Below, in pieces: positions 1-9,122 of a stretch of DNA of 64,000 nucleotides (its first letter is position 1; each line of letters begins with the position of its first letter). The DNA comes from Thalassocella blandensis (GTDB lineage Bacteria; Pseudomonadota; Gammaproteobacteria; Pseudomonadales; Cellvibrionaceae). The notes beneath the pieces were generated by a model. That model was not told where the DNA came from, made no database searches, and saw nothing but the letters and a program-made list of their open reading frames with translations. The stretch is taken from the NCBI GenBank assembly GCA_902141825.1, contig CABFPG010000009.1, positions 186,001 to 250,000 of the forward strand, in the 5' to 3' direction. The position numbers and the translations under genes were made by a program.

Positions 1-2987
1 ATCTGTTTCAAGCCTTCACGGGTGTAAGTTACGGCATCGCGAATGAGTTGCAGGATGTCTTCGTTAACATTGACCTGATAGGAAATTAATTCTTTTGCAA
101 AAGCTTCCAGGGGTTCAGTAATTTCCGCAATTGGCCATACCTGGGCCATTTTTGCACTGCCTTTTAAGGTATGCAGCGCACGCTGGAAATTGTCACTGGG
201 CACAGCATAGATCGGTGCCTCTTCTTCCATCGCGTTGATATAAAGCTGGATTGTATGCAAGTGCACTAAGGATTCGGAGGAGAAAATTTCGCGCAGTACA
301 GCGTCTTCTTCTTCATCAGGCTCGTCGTCATCCGTCAGTGAACTCAAATTGAGTTCTTCAACCTCATCGTCATCTGCAGTCGCGACTTCGATAAGATCTT
401 CTTCTACGCTCTCGTCGGAGCCTTCATCACTGGTATGCTCGGCAACTTCTTCCAGCGCTTCAACGGTCTCTTCCAATGCTGCTTCTTTGGCGGCAGGTGC
501 TGGTGCTGCTGTGCCCCCTATTTCGGGAATACCATGTTCAATTTCTGGAGGGAAATTACCTTCCGAAACAGCATGTGCCCACTCAGCATACTGATCTGTT
601 TTCGCACGGATTGGATTCTTTTTGCGTTTTTCAAACGCGGTCACCAGTAACGGCACCACATCCATCACGGCTTGAATCAAGTTAAAGACATGCGGCTGCA
701 AGGTAATGGTTTTATCAATCACCCGATTCAGCATGTTCTCAATGGCCCATGCCAGCTCACCAATATCGTAAGCCTCTACCATACGCCCACTGCCTTTCAA
801 CGTGTGGAACGCGCGGCGAACGACGACCAAAGCATCATTGTCAGCTTCATTGGCACGCCATTGCGGGAAAAATTCATTTAAAGTTTCAAGAACTTCACCC
901 GCTTCTTCGATGAAAATTTCTACGATCTCTTCATCGATTTCACTGTCTTCATTTTCGTCAAGATCTTCAGCGGCAGCGATTAACTCCTCTGGAGTTGCCG
1001 GTGCGGCAGGGGCTGCTTCAGCGGCGACTTCGCTTGCTTCAACCGAAGATTCCTGATGCGTATCACTATCAGCCTCTGACATCTCTTGAGGCTCGAGCGC
1101 AGCCTCTTCCGAAGCGTCATCATGCTTTTCACTCGGCGCTTCATCCTGAGCCAACTCACCCACTTCAGTCTCAGCCGTTGCAGTTTCTACTTCTGCAGCA
1201 GGAATTTCTGCCTCTTCCACCGCGGGAAGATCTGGCATTTGTTCGGTGGCAACAGTTTCTTTTTCCGCCTCTGCTGCGGCAGAGGCTTTGTCAGATTCAA
1301 CAGCGCTTACGGCATACCCGAGAGACTTAACACTCTCTTCTGCCATATCCAAAAAGGAATCTGCATCGTCATCAATATTTTGCGTTAGCCGTTCGAGGTA
1401 GTATTCAATACTGACGATGGCATCAGACAGATTAAACAGGATATTGGAATCCGGTTTGATTTGCTCCTGTACCAGTTTTTCTTCAATAAACTGGCCACAC
1501 GAACGCACCACTTCGGCAGATCGTCGCAACGGAATCATATTCAAACCGCCGCGAATATGCGTCATCATGCTGCCAACGTCATTCAGATGAGAGCTGTCCC
1601 AACTGGATGACATGTATTCAGAGATTGCATCTTTAACCTTTTCCAAACCAGCGCAACACTCACTGATGACCGTCGCTTTCGCTGCATCAATTTCAACTTC
1701 GCGCTCATTTACACTGGAAAGGTCGCTGTGTTTACCAACAGATTTACCGATTGCATTTAAACGTTGCTCAATTTCAATTATTTTGTGAGCAACATTCATC
1801 AATTGGTCTTCATTAATGCTGTTGGCATTGCTCAATTCTTCCAGCGCTTCGTTTTGCGAAATCATTTGTTTACGCAAATCGCCGATACCAAGAATTGCCA
1901 TGGTATCTGCCACACGCTTTACGGTGGGCAGAATGTCTTTCAAGTCTTCCACGGAACCTTGCCCGGTCAGGGAGAGGTCCAAAATATGTTTAACGTTGGA
2001 TAATTCTTCCTGCAGCGCAATCACCACAGATTTAATTGCTTCGTTGTCCTGCGTTTGCAGCACATCACCTTTACCGGTTAACGACGCATTATTGCCAATC
2101 AGCGCTCGGTCCAAAGCATATTTTTGTTTGACTTCGGTAATCCGTTTGCCGCCATCTTCGGCTCGGGCTACGTAGTAAAGTAAATTTTTCAGCAGGCTTT
2201 CTTTCGGCGTGATATCCAGAGCACCGGGGGCTTTATCGCCAAGAATTCGCAACTCACGGGCGATGTAACGCAGCAACCCACGCACAGCCACAGTTAATTC
2301 AATACTGTCTTCTTTCAGCCCTTCGATTAATGCCGAAGAGATTTCCCAAGTGGGATGACAAGCGGTACCACGCGTCATCGTCTCCAGTCGAGTAAAAACC
2401 TTTTCGATATAGTCAAAGTTTTCTTCTACTTTTATGCCACGCAGCACACTGGCAGCGGCAAACTGGTACATTTCACGCAGCTTTTTCAGAAATTGTGTCA
2501 GCTTGGTTTTATCGCCAGTGAGTGGATGTTTACTGCCACTGATATTTTTGATGGAGGATAAATCTGGCGAAAATAAATTAGTTTCAGACAGGTAGCTTTC
2601 TTTGCGCACTGCACGCATATCATTTAGCAGAGGCAAGACAACCGCAGGATTATCATCGCGGTTGGACTTAATGTGATCGAGAAAAGTCGGTAACTGCAAT
2701 AAGCCACGCATCAATACTTCCTGTGCTTCAGGAATATTGGAGACGTTGTTATTCATTATCGCTTGCGCTGTGTGTTCCAGCTCTTCAGCTAACAGAGCGG
2801 CACCGTGAAATTCCACCATTTGCAACGAGCCTTGCACCTGATGAATATGCGTCAAGCAAAAACGAATACGTGTCGTGTCCTTTGGATCTTCGACGTAGGC
2901 TTCCAATGAATGACGGGCTTCTCGCAAGGTTTCCGAGATTTCACCGACGACCCATTCCAAGGCTGCAAAGTTACGTTTATCTCCCAT
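1..2987 (-). CDS. chpA: ChpA-type chemotaxis histidine kinase, N-terminal part (cut by window edge)
   Basis: This is the N-terminal 995 or so residues of the very large CheA-like kinase of the pilus Chp system; the kinase core, CheW-like and receiver domains would lie beyond the left edge. The start (MGDKRNFAALEWVVGEI) matches the conserved beginning of ChpA and has an AGGA motif upstream. Phosphotransfer-like H-x-x-K/Q-G sites are seen at His49 (HQVQGS), His728 (HTLKGSGR) and His939 (HTLKGSAK). Two similar sites carry Thr at the histidine position, Thr203 (TMTRG) and Thr476 (THIRGG). ChpA of Pseudomonas is known to have multiple Hpt domains plus Ser/Thr variants. Long acidic, Ala/Glu-rich linkers (roughly positions 950-1380 and 300-540) separate the domains. 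It is the last visible gene of the pilG-pilH-pilI-pilJ-pilK-chpA series, all on the same strand. Confidence 0.92.
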   Translation of the reverse strand, partial: MGDKRNFAALEWVVGEISETLREARHSLEAYVEDPKDTTRIRFCLTHIHQVQGSLQMVEFHGAALLAEELEHTAQAIMNNNVSNIPEAQEVLMRGLLQLPTFLDHIKSNRDDNPAVVLPLLNDMRAVRKESYLSETNLFSPDLSSIKNISGSKHPLTGDKTKLTQFLKKLREMYQFAAASVLRGIKVEENFDYIEKVFTRLETMTRGTACHPTWEISSALIEGLKEDSIELTVAVRGLLRYIARELRILGDKAPGALDITPKESLLKNLLYYVARAEDGGKRITEVKQKYALDRALIGNNASLTGKGDVLQTQDNEAIKSVVIALQEELSNVKHILDLSLTGQGSVEDLKDILPTVKRVADTMAILGIGDLRKQMISQNEALEELSNANSINEDQLMNVAHKIIEIEQRLNAIGKSVGKHSDLSSVNEREVEIDAAKATVISECCAGLEKVKDAISEYMSSSWDSSHLNDVGSMMTHIRGGLNMIPLRRSAEVVRSCGQFIEEKLVQEQIKPDSNILFNLSDAIVSIEYYLERLTQNIDDDADSFLDMAEESVKSLGYAVSAVESDKASAAAEAEKETVATEQMPDLPAVEEAEIPAAEVETATAETEVGELAQDEAPSEKHDDASEEAALEPQEMSEADSDTHQESSVEASEVAAEAAPAAPATPEELIAAAEDLDENEDSEIDEEIVEIFIEEAGEVLETLNEFFPQWRANEADNDALVVVRRAFHTLKGSGRMVEAYDIGELAWAIENMLNRVIDKTITLQPHVFNLIQAVMDVVPLLVTAFEKRKKNPIRAKTDQYAEWAHAVSEGNFPPEIEHGIPEIGGTAAPAPAAKEAALEETVEALEEVAEHTSDEGSDESVEEDLIEVATADDDEVEELNLSSLTDDDEPDEEEDAVLREIFSSESLVHLHTIQLYINAMEEEAPIYAVPSDNFQRALHTLKGSAKMAQVWPIAEITEPLEAFAKELISYQVNVNEDILQLIRDAVTYTREGLKQ

Positions 2988-3127
2988 AGATGGGTCCTAT
3001 TTTTATGGCTTTACAAACGCGCATATCTCCAGTCACTTTGTTACCAATAACATTTTCCCCGGTAACCGGAAACGCGATATGCGCGGTAAATTTCATTCCC
3101 GCTTTTGCGTGAAATCTATTATTTTTT

Positions 3128-3976
3128 TTATTTGCGAACATAGGCCTGCACCTCGTCCACACTCAAGCGATCGATATTCGGATGGGTCCAGTCAACGACT
3201 TCACCCAATCCACAAATGATTATGCCGCCGGGTTTCAAGCGTTCAGCAAACGCATTCATTATTTCGTGGCGCAGCCATTTGCGAAAATAAATTAATACAT
3301 TCTGGCAAAAGATCAGGTCGAGGTTGATCGTCGGTAAATCCTTAATATTGAGCACGTTGCCCTGATTAAAGCAGATACGTTCTTTCAACTCCGGCTTAAC
3401 AGTAAAGCGGTTATTTTCTCGCGGTTCAAAGTATCGCTGACGAACGGCTTTATCTACCAACTCAACTTTACGTTGGGGGTAAACACCGGCGCGTGCAATG
3501 GCTAACGCGGCACGACTGATGTCTGTTGCGGTGATACCGTAGTACGGATCAATTCTCGCCAGACCGTAGATATCATTCATGATCATCGCCAGCGAATAAG
3601 GTTCTTCACCGGTAGAACACCCTACGCTCCAGATATCGAAACTTTCCTTAAGCTCAGAATTATTCACTTTATTCTGTAAATAATTGCGGGCGTAGTCGAA
3701 GGAAGGTTTGTGTCGGAAAAAGCTGGTTTCTTTAACCACCAGACGATCGATCAGGACGGTCCACTCCATCATGCCGGAGACACCGTCAACTAAACGATTG
3801 TAATACTGAGAATAATCATCCTGCCCAAGTTCACGCATGCGCATGGCAACCTGGGTTTGCAAAAAAATGCGCTGCTGATCACTGAGACAAATGCCTGCAC
3901 GCTGTTCCAGCAATTTACACCATTGGCTAAATTGCTGGTCAGTTAAATCAGGTGCTGCTTGCAACGACCAAATCAT
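3128..3976 (-). CDS. pilK: PilK, CheR-type chemoreceptor methyltransferase
   Basis: A 282-residue CheR-family enzyme that transfers methyl groups from S-adenosylmethionine to glutamates of the receptor PilJ, setting adaptation of the pilus chemosensory pathway. The N-terminal helical CheR domain covers about residues 1-85. The SAM-binding Rossmann domain follows, with the VGCSTGEEPYSLAM motif near residue 120 and the NVLIYF motif near residue 225, both typical of CheR. It starts 26 bases after the end of pilJ and precedes chpA, the order seen in Pseudomonas. Length fits the family. I see nothing odd in it. Confidence 0.93.
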   Translation of the reverse strand: MIWSLQAAPDLTDQQFSQWCKLLEQRAGICLSDQQRIFLQTQVAMRMRELGQDDYSQYYNRLVDGVSGMMEWTVLIDRLVVKETSFFRHKPSFDYARNYLQNKVNNSELKESFDIWSVGCSTGEEPYSLAMIMNDIYGLARIDPYYGITATDISRAALAIARAGVYPQRKVELVDKAVRQRYFEPRENNRFTVKPELKERICFNQGNVLNIKDLPTINLDLIFCQNVLIYFRKWLRHEIMNAFAERLKPGGIIICGLGEVVDWTHPNIDRLSVDEVQAYVRK

Positions 3977-4002
3977 GACGAGCTACCCTATGAAGCTGAT
4001 GC

Positions 4003-6234
4003 TTATGCGTGGGCGCCTTGTTGACCTCGGTGATCATCCAACCGTGACACATCATCGTCGTCGGTATAGGCATCATCCATCGAAAGATCGACAACTTCGT
4101 CGTCCAAGGTCGCGATGTCATCTTCATCGGCTACATCTTCCAATGTTTCCAGTGAAGAGAAGACTTGTGTTTCATTACCGCTGTAGTCGTCATCCAGGCC
4201 GCGACTGCTGCGCTCCATTTCTTCTGGAAGCTTAAAGCCGGTTACCGACTCACGCAGTTCCAGTGCCAACTTGGATAAGTTACCAATCGCCTTCGCGGTA
4301 GCGTTAGTACCAGCAGACGTTTGTGAAGTAATTTCCTGAATAACATTCATCGTATTAGAAATGTGACCCGCAGATGACGCCTGTTGACGTGCCGCGTTCG
4401 AAATGTTTTGAATCAATTCCGCAAGCGAGGCCGATACCGTTTCGATTTCTTCCAGTGCCACACCCGCATCCTGTGCCAGGCGAGCTCCACGTACCACCTC
4501 GGCGGTGGTTTGTTCCATCGAGATTACTGCGTCATTCGTATCGTTCTGAATCGTTTTAACCAGCGCCTCAATCTGCTTTGTTGCCGTTGCAGAACGTTCC
4601 GCAAGACGCTGTACCTCATCCGCAACCACCGCGAAACCACGACCGGCGTCACCCGCCATCGATGCCTGGATCGCCGCGTTAAGTGCCAGAATGTTTGTTT
4701 GGTCAGCAATGTCGTTAATCAACGATACGATGTCACCAATCTCCTGGGAAGATTCACCCAGTCGCTTAATACGTTTCGATGTATCCTGAATCTGTTCACG
4801 GATCGTATCCATACCATTAATGGTATTTTGTACCACTTTAGCGCCGTTGTTCGCGATCGATACCGACCGCTCCGCAACCGAGGCTGATTCCGCGGCGTTG
4901 GCAGATACCTGGTCAATCGTGACGGCCATTTCGTTTACAGCGGCAGATGCACCTGCGATTTCTTGCGCCTGATGCTCAGAAGCTTCTGCTAGATGCAGTG
5001 CAGTCTGCTGTGTTTCCTGTGCACCGGCGGCAACACGTTCAGATGTTTCGTTAATCCGGCTTACCAGAACCCGCAGCTGGTCAATCGTGTAGTTAATAGA
5101 GTCCGCAATCGCACCCGTGAAATCCTCGGTTACCGTAGCTGTGGTGGTCAAGTCACCATCTGCCAGGTCGGCTAGCTCATCCAGTAATCGTAAAATTGCG
5201 TTTTGGTTTCTTTCGTTGGTTTCGGCGGTGTCTTTAAATCGACGGTTAGTGGCCACGTTGACCTGCCAACCAATCAGAATAAGAACAAACAGTGCAATTA
5301 CACCGACAATCATCAGTGAGGTATTGTTAATTGGACGTGTCGCTGGCAGGCCGGCAATATCATCCGTTAGTTTTCCAATCGATTCCTGTAACAGTGGACT
5401 GTCATCCAGAATACCGTTGTTCGCTGCGCGCGCCTTAAACAAGGCGGGCCATGCTTCAAAGATCTCACGTACTGAACCACTTACGAATTCAAACAGTTTG
5501 GAAATTTCCTGCAAGCTGGAAAGTGCTTCACGGTCGGTAATACGCGAAATTCCCATCGCAGCATCACCTTCTTTCATCCCGCGCAATACGCGTCCGAATA
5601 CACTCGCATCGATGTTAAACTGGTCGGCCGCCTTATCCGCGTCAGCCCCACCAACAAGCATCTTATCCACGTTACGACCGATACGCTCTGCCAGCCAGCT
5701 TTGGTTCTGGGCCACAGAAACCTGCTCTGCCGGTGCGTTGTTTTCCAACAGGAGTTCAACGATGTTGTTGTGTTCCGCCTGCAGTTCAGGCAGTGATTCG
5801 TTAAGTGTTTTCGCTACGTCGTGCAGGAATACGATGGTGTCACGGTTTTCTGTAATACCTTTGGCGTTCGCTTTAATACGCTGCCAAACATCGTCGTAGG
5901 CTTTCAAATCGGTTGCGAGAGTCGTACGCGTATGGGCGTCACTGGCTCGTAACTTTTGCCAGGTAGTATCCATATTCGCCACCAAGCCTTCGAGTTCGGT
6001 GAACGCCTCTTTGTTACCTGACGTGGCGTCACGCGACAACGACGCCAATCGGTATGACGATGCACGCAAATCCGACAGAATGTTCAAATAATTCTGATCA
6101 CGGCGGCCGTCGTCAAACAGTTTCCACAGAATCACCATAATTGCCGCAACCAGTATTATCAGCCCGACCACTAAGGCTGCCAAAATTGGGTTGGTTTTTG
6201 CCCGAGTCAGCAGGCCTTCACTATCTCTTTTCAT
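4003..6234 (-). CDS. pilJ: PilJ, type IV pilus chemoreceptor (MCP) with an acidic C-terminal tail
   Basis: A 743-residue inner-membrane methyl-accepting chemotaxis protein that feeds ChpA. A first membrane segment lies at about residues 17-37 and a second at about 305-325, enclosing a periplasmic region with two PilJ-type helical modules. A HAMP-like linker and a long coiled-coil signalling domain follow, including the hairpin tip with the DIADQTNILALNAAIQAS motif. After about residue 670 comes a 70-residue tail very rich in Asp and Glu that ends QQGAHA. The Pseudomonas protein is shorter (about 680 residues) and, as far as I know, lacks such a tail. A 227-base spacer separates it from pilI upstream, so it may have its own promoter, but I could not pick one with confidence. 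Confidence 0.93.
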   Translation of the reverse strand: MKRDSEGLLTRAKTNPILAALVVGLIILVAAIMVILWKLFDDGRRDQNYLNILSDLRASSYRLASLSRDATSGNKEAFTELEGLVANMDTTWQKLRASDAHTRTTLATDLKAYDDVWQRIKANAKGITENRDTIVFLHDVAKTLNESLPELQAEHNNIVELLLENNAPAEQVSVAQNQSWLAERIGRNVDKMLVGGADADKAADQFNIDASVFGRVLRGMKEGDAAMGISRITDREALSSLQEISKLFEFVSGSVREIFEAWPALFKARAANNGILDDSPLLQESIGKLTDDIAGLPATRPINNTSLMIVGVIALFVLILIGWQVNVATNRRFKDTAETNERNQNAILRLLDELADLADGDLTTTATVTEDFTGAIADSINYTIDQLRVLVSRINETSERVAAGAQETQQTALHLAEASEHQAQEIAGASAAVNEMAVTIDQVSANAAESASVAERSVSIANNGAKVVQNTINGMDTIREQIQDTSKRIKRLGESSQEIGDIVSLINDIADQTNILALNAAIQASMAGDAGRGFAVVADEVQRLAERSATATKQIEALVKTIQNDTNDAVISMEQTTAEVVRGARLAQDAGVALEEIETVSASLAELIQNISNAARQQASSAGHISNTMNVIQEITSQTSAGTNATAKAIGNLSKLALELRESVTGFKLPEEMERSSRGLDDDYSGNETQVFSSLETLEDVADEDDIATLDDEVVDLSMDDAYTDDDDVSRLDDHRGQQGAHA

Positions 6235-6461
6235 ACGACGCTCCCAAGCGTTGGTATGTCACTTACATCACTTAACACAACAACAAACCGGCCGAAACCA
6301 GCGTTGCAATTATTCCTTAGCTAAATTTGTTTTAGCGACTTATCAAAGAAACCTTTCAGCGCCATTTATGACACCAAAGGCCTTCTCTTCGCCGCTAACG
6401 TTCACTCAACTACCACTTACACTTAATTTACTAATTCAACTGACCGGTGAAATAACCGAAT

Positions 6462-7001
6462 TTACACCAGCGCTGCGTTAGTAAAGCTAGAATCCTCTGC
6501 CAGTATTCGTAAATCGAACACGTGCCAGGGCTCACCTGATGCATCCTTGTATACTCCCGTCACGAACTGATTTAAGTCGTCAGGAAGCCCTCCGTTAAAC
6601 TCTTCAAAGGTATCCGCCATAAAGTGCTGCATACCAAAGGCCCGGTCGACAACCAGGCCGCTATATAAATTCTCAGTTTCCAGAACCAGAACCCGGTGGG
6701 CTTTTCTCTGGCTGCTGACCTGACCACCTAAAAAACGCGCCAGATCAAACAGGGGAAGTAATCGGCCACGCACGTTAGCCAGACCCAGCACCCACAGTTG
6801 CACGCCGGGTAGCTTGGTCGATGAAGGTACTTCCATGAGTTCGGCAACCTGCCCCATTGGTACAACGAAGCGGTAGCCCATACAGGAAAAACCGATACCA
6901 CTCCAGCGAGGAGCAACATCAGTTTGTGCGGGCAGATCATGTGCTGACTGCCTACATTGAATCGCTAAATTTGCGAGCGCTTCAAACGCCGGATTGGCCA
7001 T
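6462..7001 (-). CDS. pilI: PilI, CheW-type adaptor of the pilus chemosensory system
   Basis: A 179-residue CheW-domain scaffold protein that couples the receptor PilJ to the kinase ChpA. The CheW fold is readable from about residue 35 (GIGFSCMGYRFVVPMGQVAELME), with the conserved LGLANVRGRLLPLFDL stretch in the middle. It lies 9 bases downstream of pilH on the same strand, so the genes are surely cotranscribed. The N-terminal 30 residues are not part of the domain and are common in PilI. Regular family length and no missing motif. Confidence 0.92.
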   Translation of the reverse strand: MANPAFEALANLAIQCRQSAHDLPAQTDVAPRWSGIGFSCMGYRFVVPMGQVAELMEVPSSTKLPGVQLWVLGLANVRGRLLPLFDLARFLGGQVSSQRKAHRVLVLETENLYSGLVVDRAFGMQHFMADTFEEFNGGLPDDLNQFVTGVYKDASGEPWHVFDLRILAEDSSFTNAALV

Positions 7002-7010
7002 GTGTAATTC

Positions 7011-7373
7011 TTACACTCCGCACTCTTTCATCGTGGTCAGTAATTCTTTTTCATCAATAGGTTTGGTCAGATAGGCCTTGGCACCTTGGCGCATGCCCCA
7101 GACGCGATCAGTTTCCTGATCTTTGGTGGTCACAATAATGACCGGAATATGAGAGGTTTCAGACGCTTTACTCAGTTGGCGTGTCGCCTGAAATCCGTTC
7201 AGACCAGGCATGACGATATCCATCAGAACGAGATCGGGCAATTCTGCTTTTGCCGTCGCAACCCCTTCTTCGCCATTGCCCGCGGTGATGACTGTGTGCC
7301 CGCTTTTTTCGAGCATACCGGTAAGCTTGTAAGTTTCGGTGGGAGAGTCATCAACGATTAATACTTTTGCCAT
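7011..7373 (-). CDS. pilH: PilH, single-domain response regulator
   Basis: A 120-residue CheY-like receiver. The acidic pair is in LIVDDS (residues 6-9 area), the phosphoacceptor is Asp52 in VLMDIVMPGLNG, the conserved Thr is in IIVTTK and the Lys in YLTKP. In Pseudomonas PilH opposes PilG and influences pilus retraction through PilU/PilT and cAMP. It sits between pilG and pilI in the usual order. There is no output domain. Confidence 0.93.
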   Translation of the reverse strand: MAKVLIVDDSPTETYKLTGMLEKSGHTVITAGNGEEGVATAKAELPDLVLMDIVMPGLNGFQATRQLSKASETSHIPVIIVTTKDQETDRVWGMRQGAKAYLTKPIDEKELLTTMKECGV

Positions 7374-7424
7374 AGTTCCTCCAGCAACCTCTGGATATCA
7401 TCTGATTTAAAAATGTAAGAAAAC

Positions 7425-7820
7425 TTAACTCGCGCGCGCTACTTTAACGTGCTGTTCAATAGCACCGAGCAATTCGCTTTTACTAAAGGGTTTGGTCAGG
7501 TACTGGTCTGAACCCACGATGCGGCCTTTGGCCTTGTCGAACAGACCGTCTTTACTCGACAGCATGATCACTGGCGTCGATTTGTACTCACTGTTGTTCT
7601 TGATTAACGCACAGGTTTGATAGCCATCGAGGCGGGGCATCATGATATCCACAAAGATAATATCGGGACGCGTGTCAGCAATTTTTGCCAACGCATCAAA
7701 TCCATCAGTGGCAGTAACCACAGTACACCCTACTTTTTTCAGCAGCGTCTCCGCCGTGCGGCGAATTGTCTTACTGTCATCAATTACCATCACTTTTAGA
7801 TGTTCGAGATTCACGTCCAT
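7425..7820 (-). CDS. pilG: PilG, single-domain response regulator
   Basis: A 131-residue CheY-like receiver and the first gene of the pilG-chpA operon. The acidic pair is in VIDDSKTIRR, the phosphoacceptor is Asp58 in IIFVDIMMPRLDGY, and the C-terminal Lys is in YLTKPF. Phosphorylated PilG acts in pilus extension in Pseudomonas. The TIRRTAE helix after the acidic pair is typical of PilG and distinguishes it from PilH. It is divergently transcribed from gshB, the same junction as in Pseudomonas. Confidence 0.93.
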   Translation of the reverse strand: MDVNLEHLKVMVIDDSKTIRRTAETLLKKVGCTVVTATDGFDALAKIADTRPDIIFVDIMMPRLDGYQTCALIKNNSEYKSTPVIMLSSKDGLFDKAKGRIVGSDQYLTKPFSKSELLGAIEQHVKVARAS

Positions 7821-7886
7821 ACACTGACCTTGATAAATTTCGTCTCGTCTTGGGCCAAAGCTTACTTTTTCGAGACTTATAACCTA

Positions 7887-7892
7887 ATTATA
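7887..7892 (-). promoter_or_regulatory. Candidate -10 element for the pilG operon
   Basis: A perfect TATAAT on the minus strand 67 bases upstream of the pilG start, in a clearly AT-rich spacer. No good -35 box stands at 16-18 bases, so this is only a candidate, perhaps an activator-dependent promoter. Confidence 0.35.
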
Positions 7893-8010
7893 GAGTAAAT
7901 AAACTTTTAACATAGATTCCCACTTTAATCCATAACTGCTTGAAAGAAAAAGAAAAGCGCTAAAATCGACTTCACAGTTTTTGGTCTATGGAAAACAAAT
8001 TCATACCACT

Positions 8011-8016
8011 TATAAT
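8011..8016 (+). promoter_or_regulatory. Candidate -10 element for gshB
   Basis: A perfect TATAAT on the plus strand 51 bases before the gshB start, in the spacer shared with pilG. No convincing -35 hexamer at normal spacing is present. Confidence 0.35.
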
Positions 8017-8067
8017 TGATCAAAAATGGCAGTTTCGCCAATTTTGTTTACTAATTAGGAGTGAATT

Positions 8068-9051
8068 TTGTTGCCATCATCTAATTCAGGGTTAACCCTG
8101 GGTGTCGTCATGGACCCCATCGGTTCCATCACCTACTATAAAGACACAACGCTCGCCTTACTTTGGGCAGCAAAGGATGCAGGATTCAACTTAGTCTACA
8201 TCGAATTGAGCGATCTTTACCTCGCACAGGGCCAGGCCCGGGCTAGTGTAAAATCTCTCGAAGTTTTTGAGAATAAAGACAAGTGGTTTCAATTTGGTGT
8301 CACCAAGGATATCGCACTTAGCGAGCTTGATGTCATTCTTATGCGAAAAGACCCACCGTTCGATAATCAATATATCTATGCGACCTATGTACTCGAACGT
8401 GCCGAGGACGAAGGCTGCTTAGTGATTAACAAGCCGCAAAGTTTACGCGACTGTAACGAGAAAGTCTTTGCCACTCGCTTCCCTCAATGCTGTCCTCCTG
8501 TTCTAGTGTCAGGAGACTCCAAAAAGTTGCGTGAATTTCATCAACAACATGGTGACGTTATTTTTAAACCGCTCGACGGCATGGGCGGCAGCGGAATTTT
8601 TCGCTGCAAAGCCGACGATCCCAATGTTGGTGTCATTCTAGAGACATTAACGAACAACCGCAGCGAATACGTAATGGCTCAGAAATTTATTCCACAAATT
8701 AGCAGCGGCGACAAACGTGTGCTGGTGGTTTTTGGCGAAGCAATTCCCTATTGCCTGGCACGCGTTCCCGCAAAAGGTGAAACTCGTGGTAATCTAGCAG
8801 CTGGGGGAACCGGCATCGCGCAACCTTTAAGCGATCGCGATCGCTGGATTGTGGAGCAAGTCGCACCGTCGTTAATGGAACGCGGTTTATATTTTGTCGG
8901 TCTCGATATTATCGGTGATTATCTCACCGAAATAAATGTCACCAGTCCAACTTGTGTACGTGAAATTGATAAAGCTTTTGATACGCAAATTGGGGCAAAA
9001 TTAATGACTGGCATTCAACAGTTATTGCACCAGCGGACTTCCGGGAACTGA
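8068..9051 (+). CDS. gshB: Glutathione synthetase
   Basis: A 327-residue cytosolic ATP-grasp enzyme joining gamma-glutamylcysteine and glycine. The N-terminal LGVVMDPIGSITYYKDTT stretch and the later KPLDGMGGSGIFR, NLAAGGTG and EINVTSPTC motifs are hallmarks of GshB. The start is taken as the TTG at 8068, seven bases after AGGAG; a second TTG at 8071 is equally possible. The internal ATG at 8110 would delete the conserved first strand, so it is rejected. It lies divergent to pilG and just upstream of the tonB3-like gene, as in Pseudomonas. Confidence 0.93.
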   Translation: MLPSSNSGLTLGVVMDPIGSITYYKDTTLALLWAAKDAGFNLVYIELSDLYLAQGQARASVKSLEVFENKDKWFQFGVTKDIALSELDVILMRKDPPFDNQYIYATYVLERAEDEGCLVINKPQSLRDCNEKVFATRFPQCCPPVLVSGDSKKLREFHQQHGDVIFKPLDGMGGSGIFRCKADDPNVGVILETLTNNRSEYVMAQKFIPQISSGDKRVLVVFGEAIPYCLARVPAKGETRGNLAAGGTGIAQPLSDRDRWIVEQVAPSLMERGLYFVGLDIIGDYLTEINVTSPTCVREIDKAFDTQIGAKLMTGIQQLLHQRTSGN

Positions 9052-9122
9052 ACACACCATTGTGCAATTTTTGTTGGTATTGATAAATCCACACGCACTA
9101 ACGCTATAAGATTATTTCGCGA

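Noticed and set aside
349-2989. Many plus-strand open frames opposite chpA
   Set aside because: They are rich in Ser/Phe or His/Arg, lack ribosome sites and mirror the acidic, repetitive chpA coding sequence.
5117-5899. A 260-codon plus-strand frame opposite pilJ
   Set aside because: It is an antisense shadow of the highly conserved pilJ gene; its product has no recognisable fold and no ribosome site.
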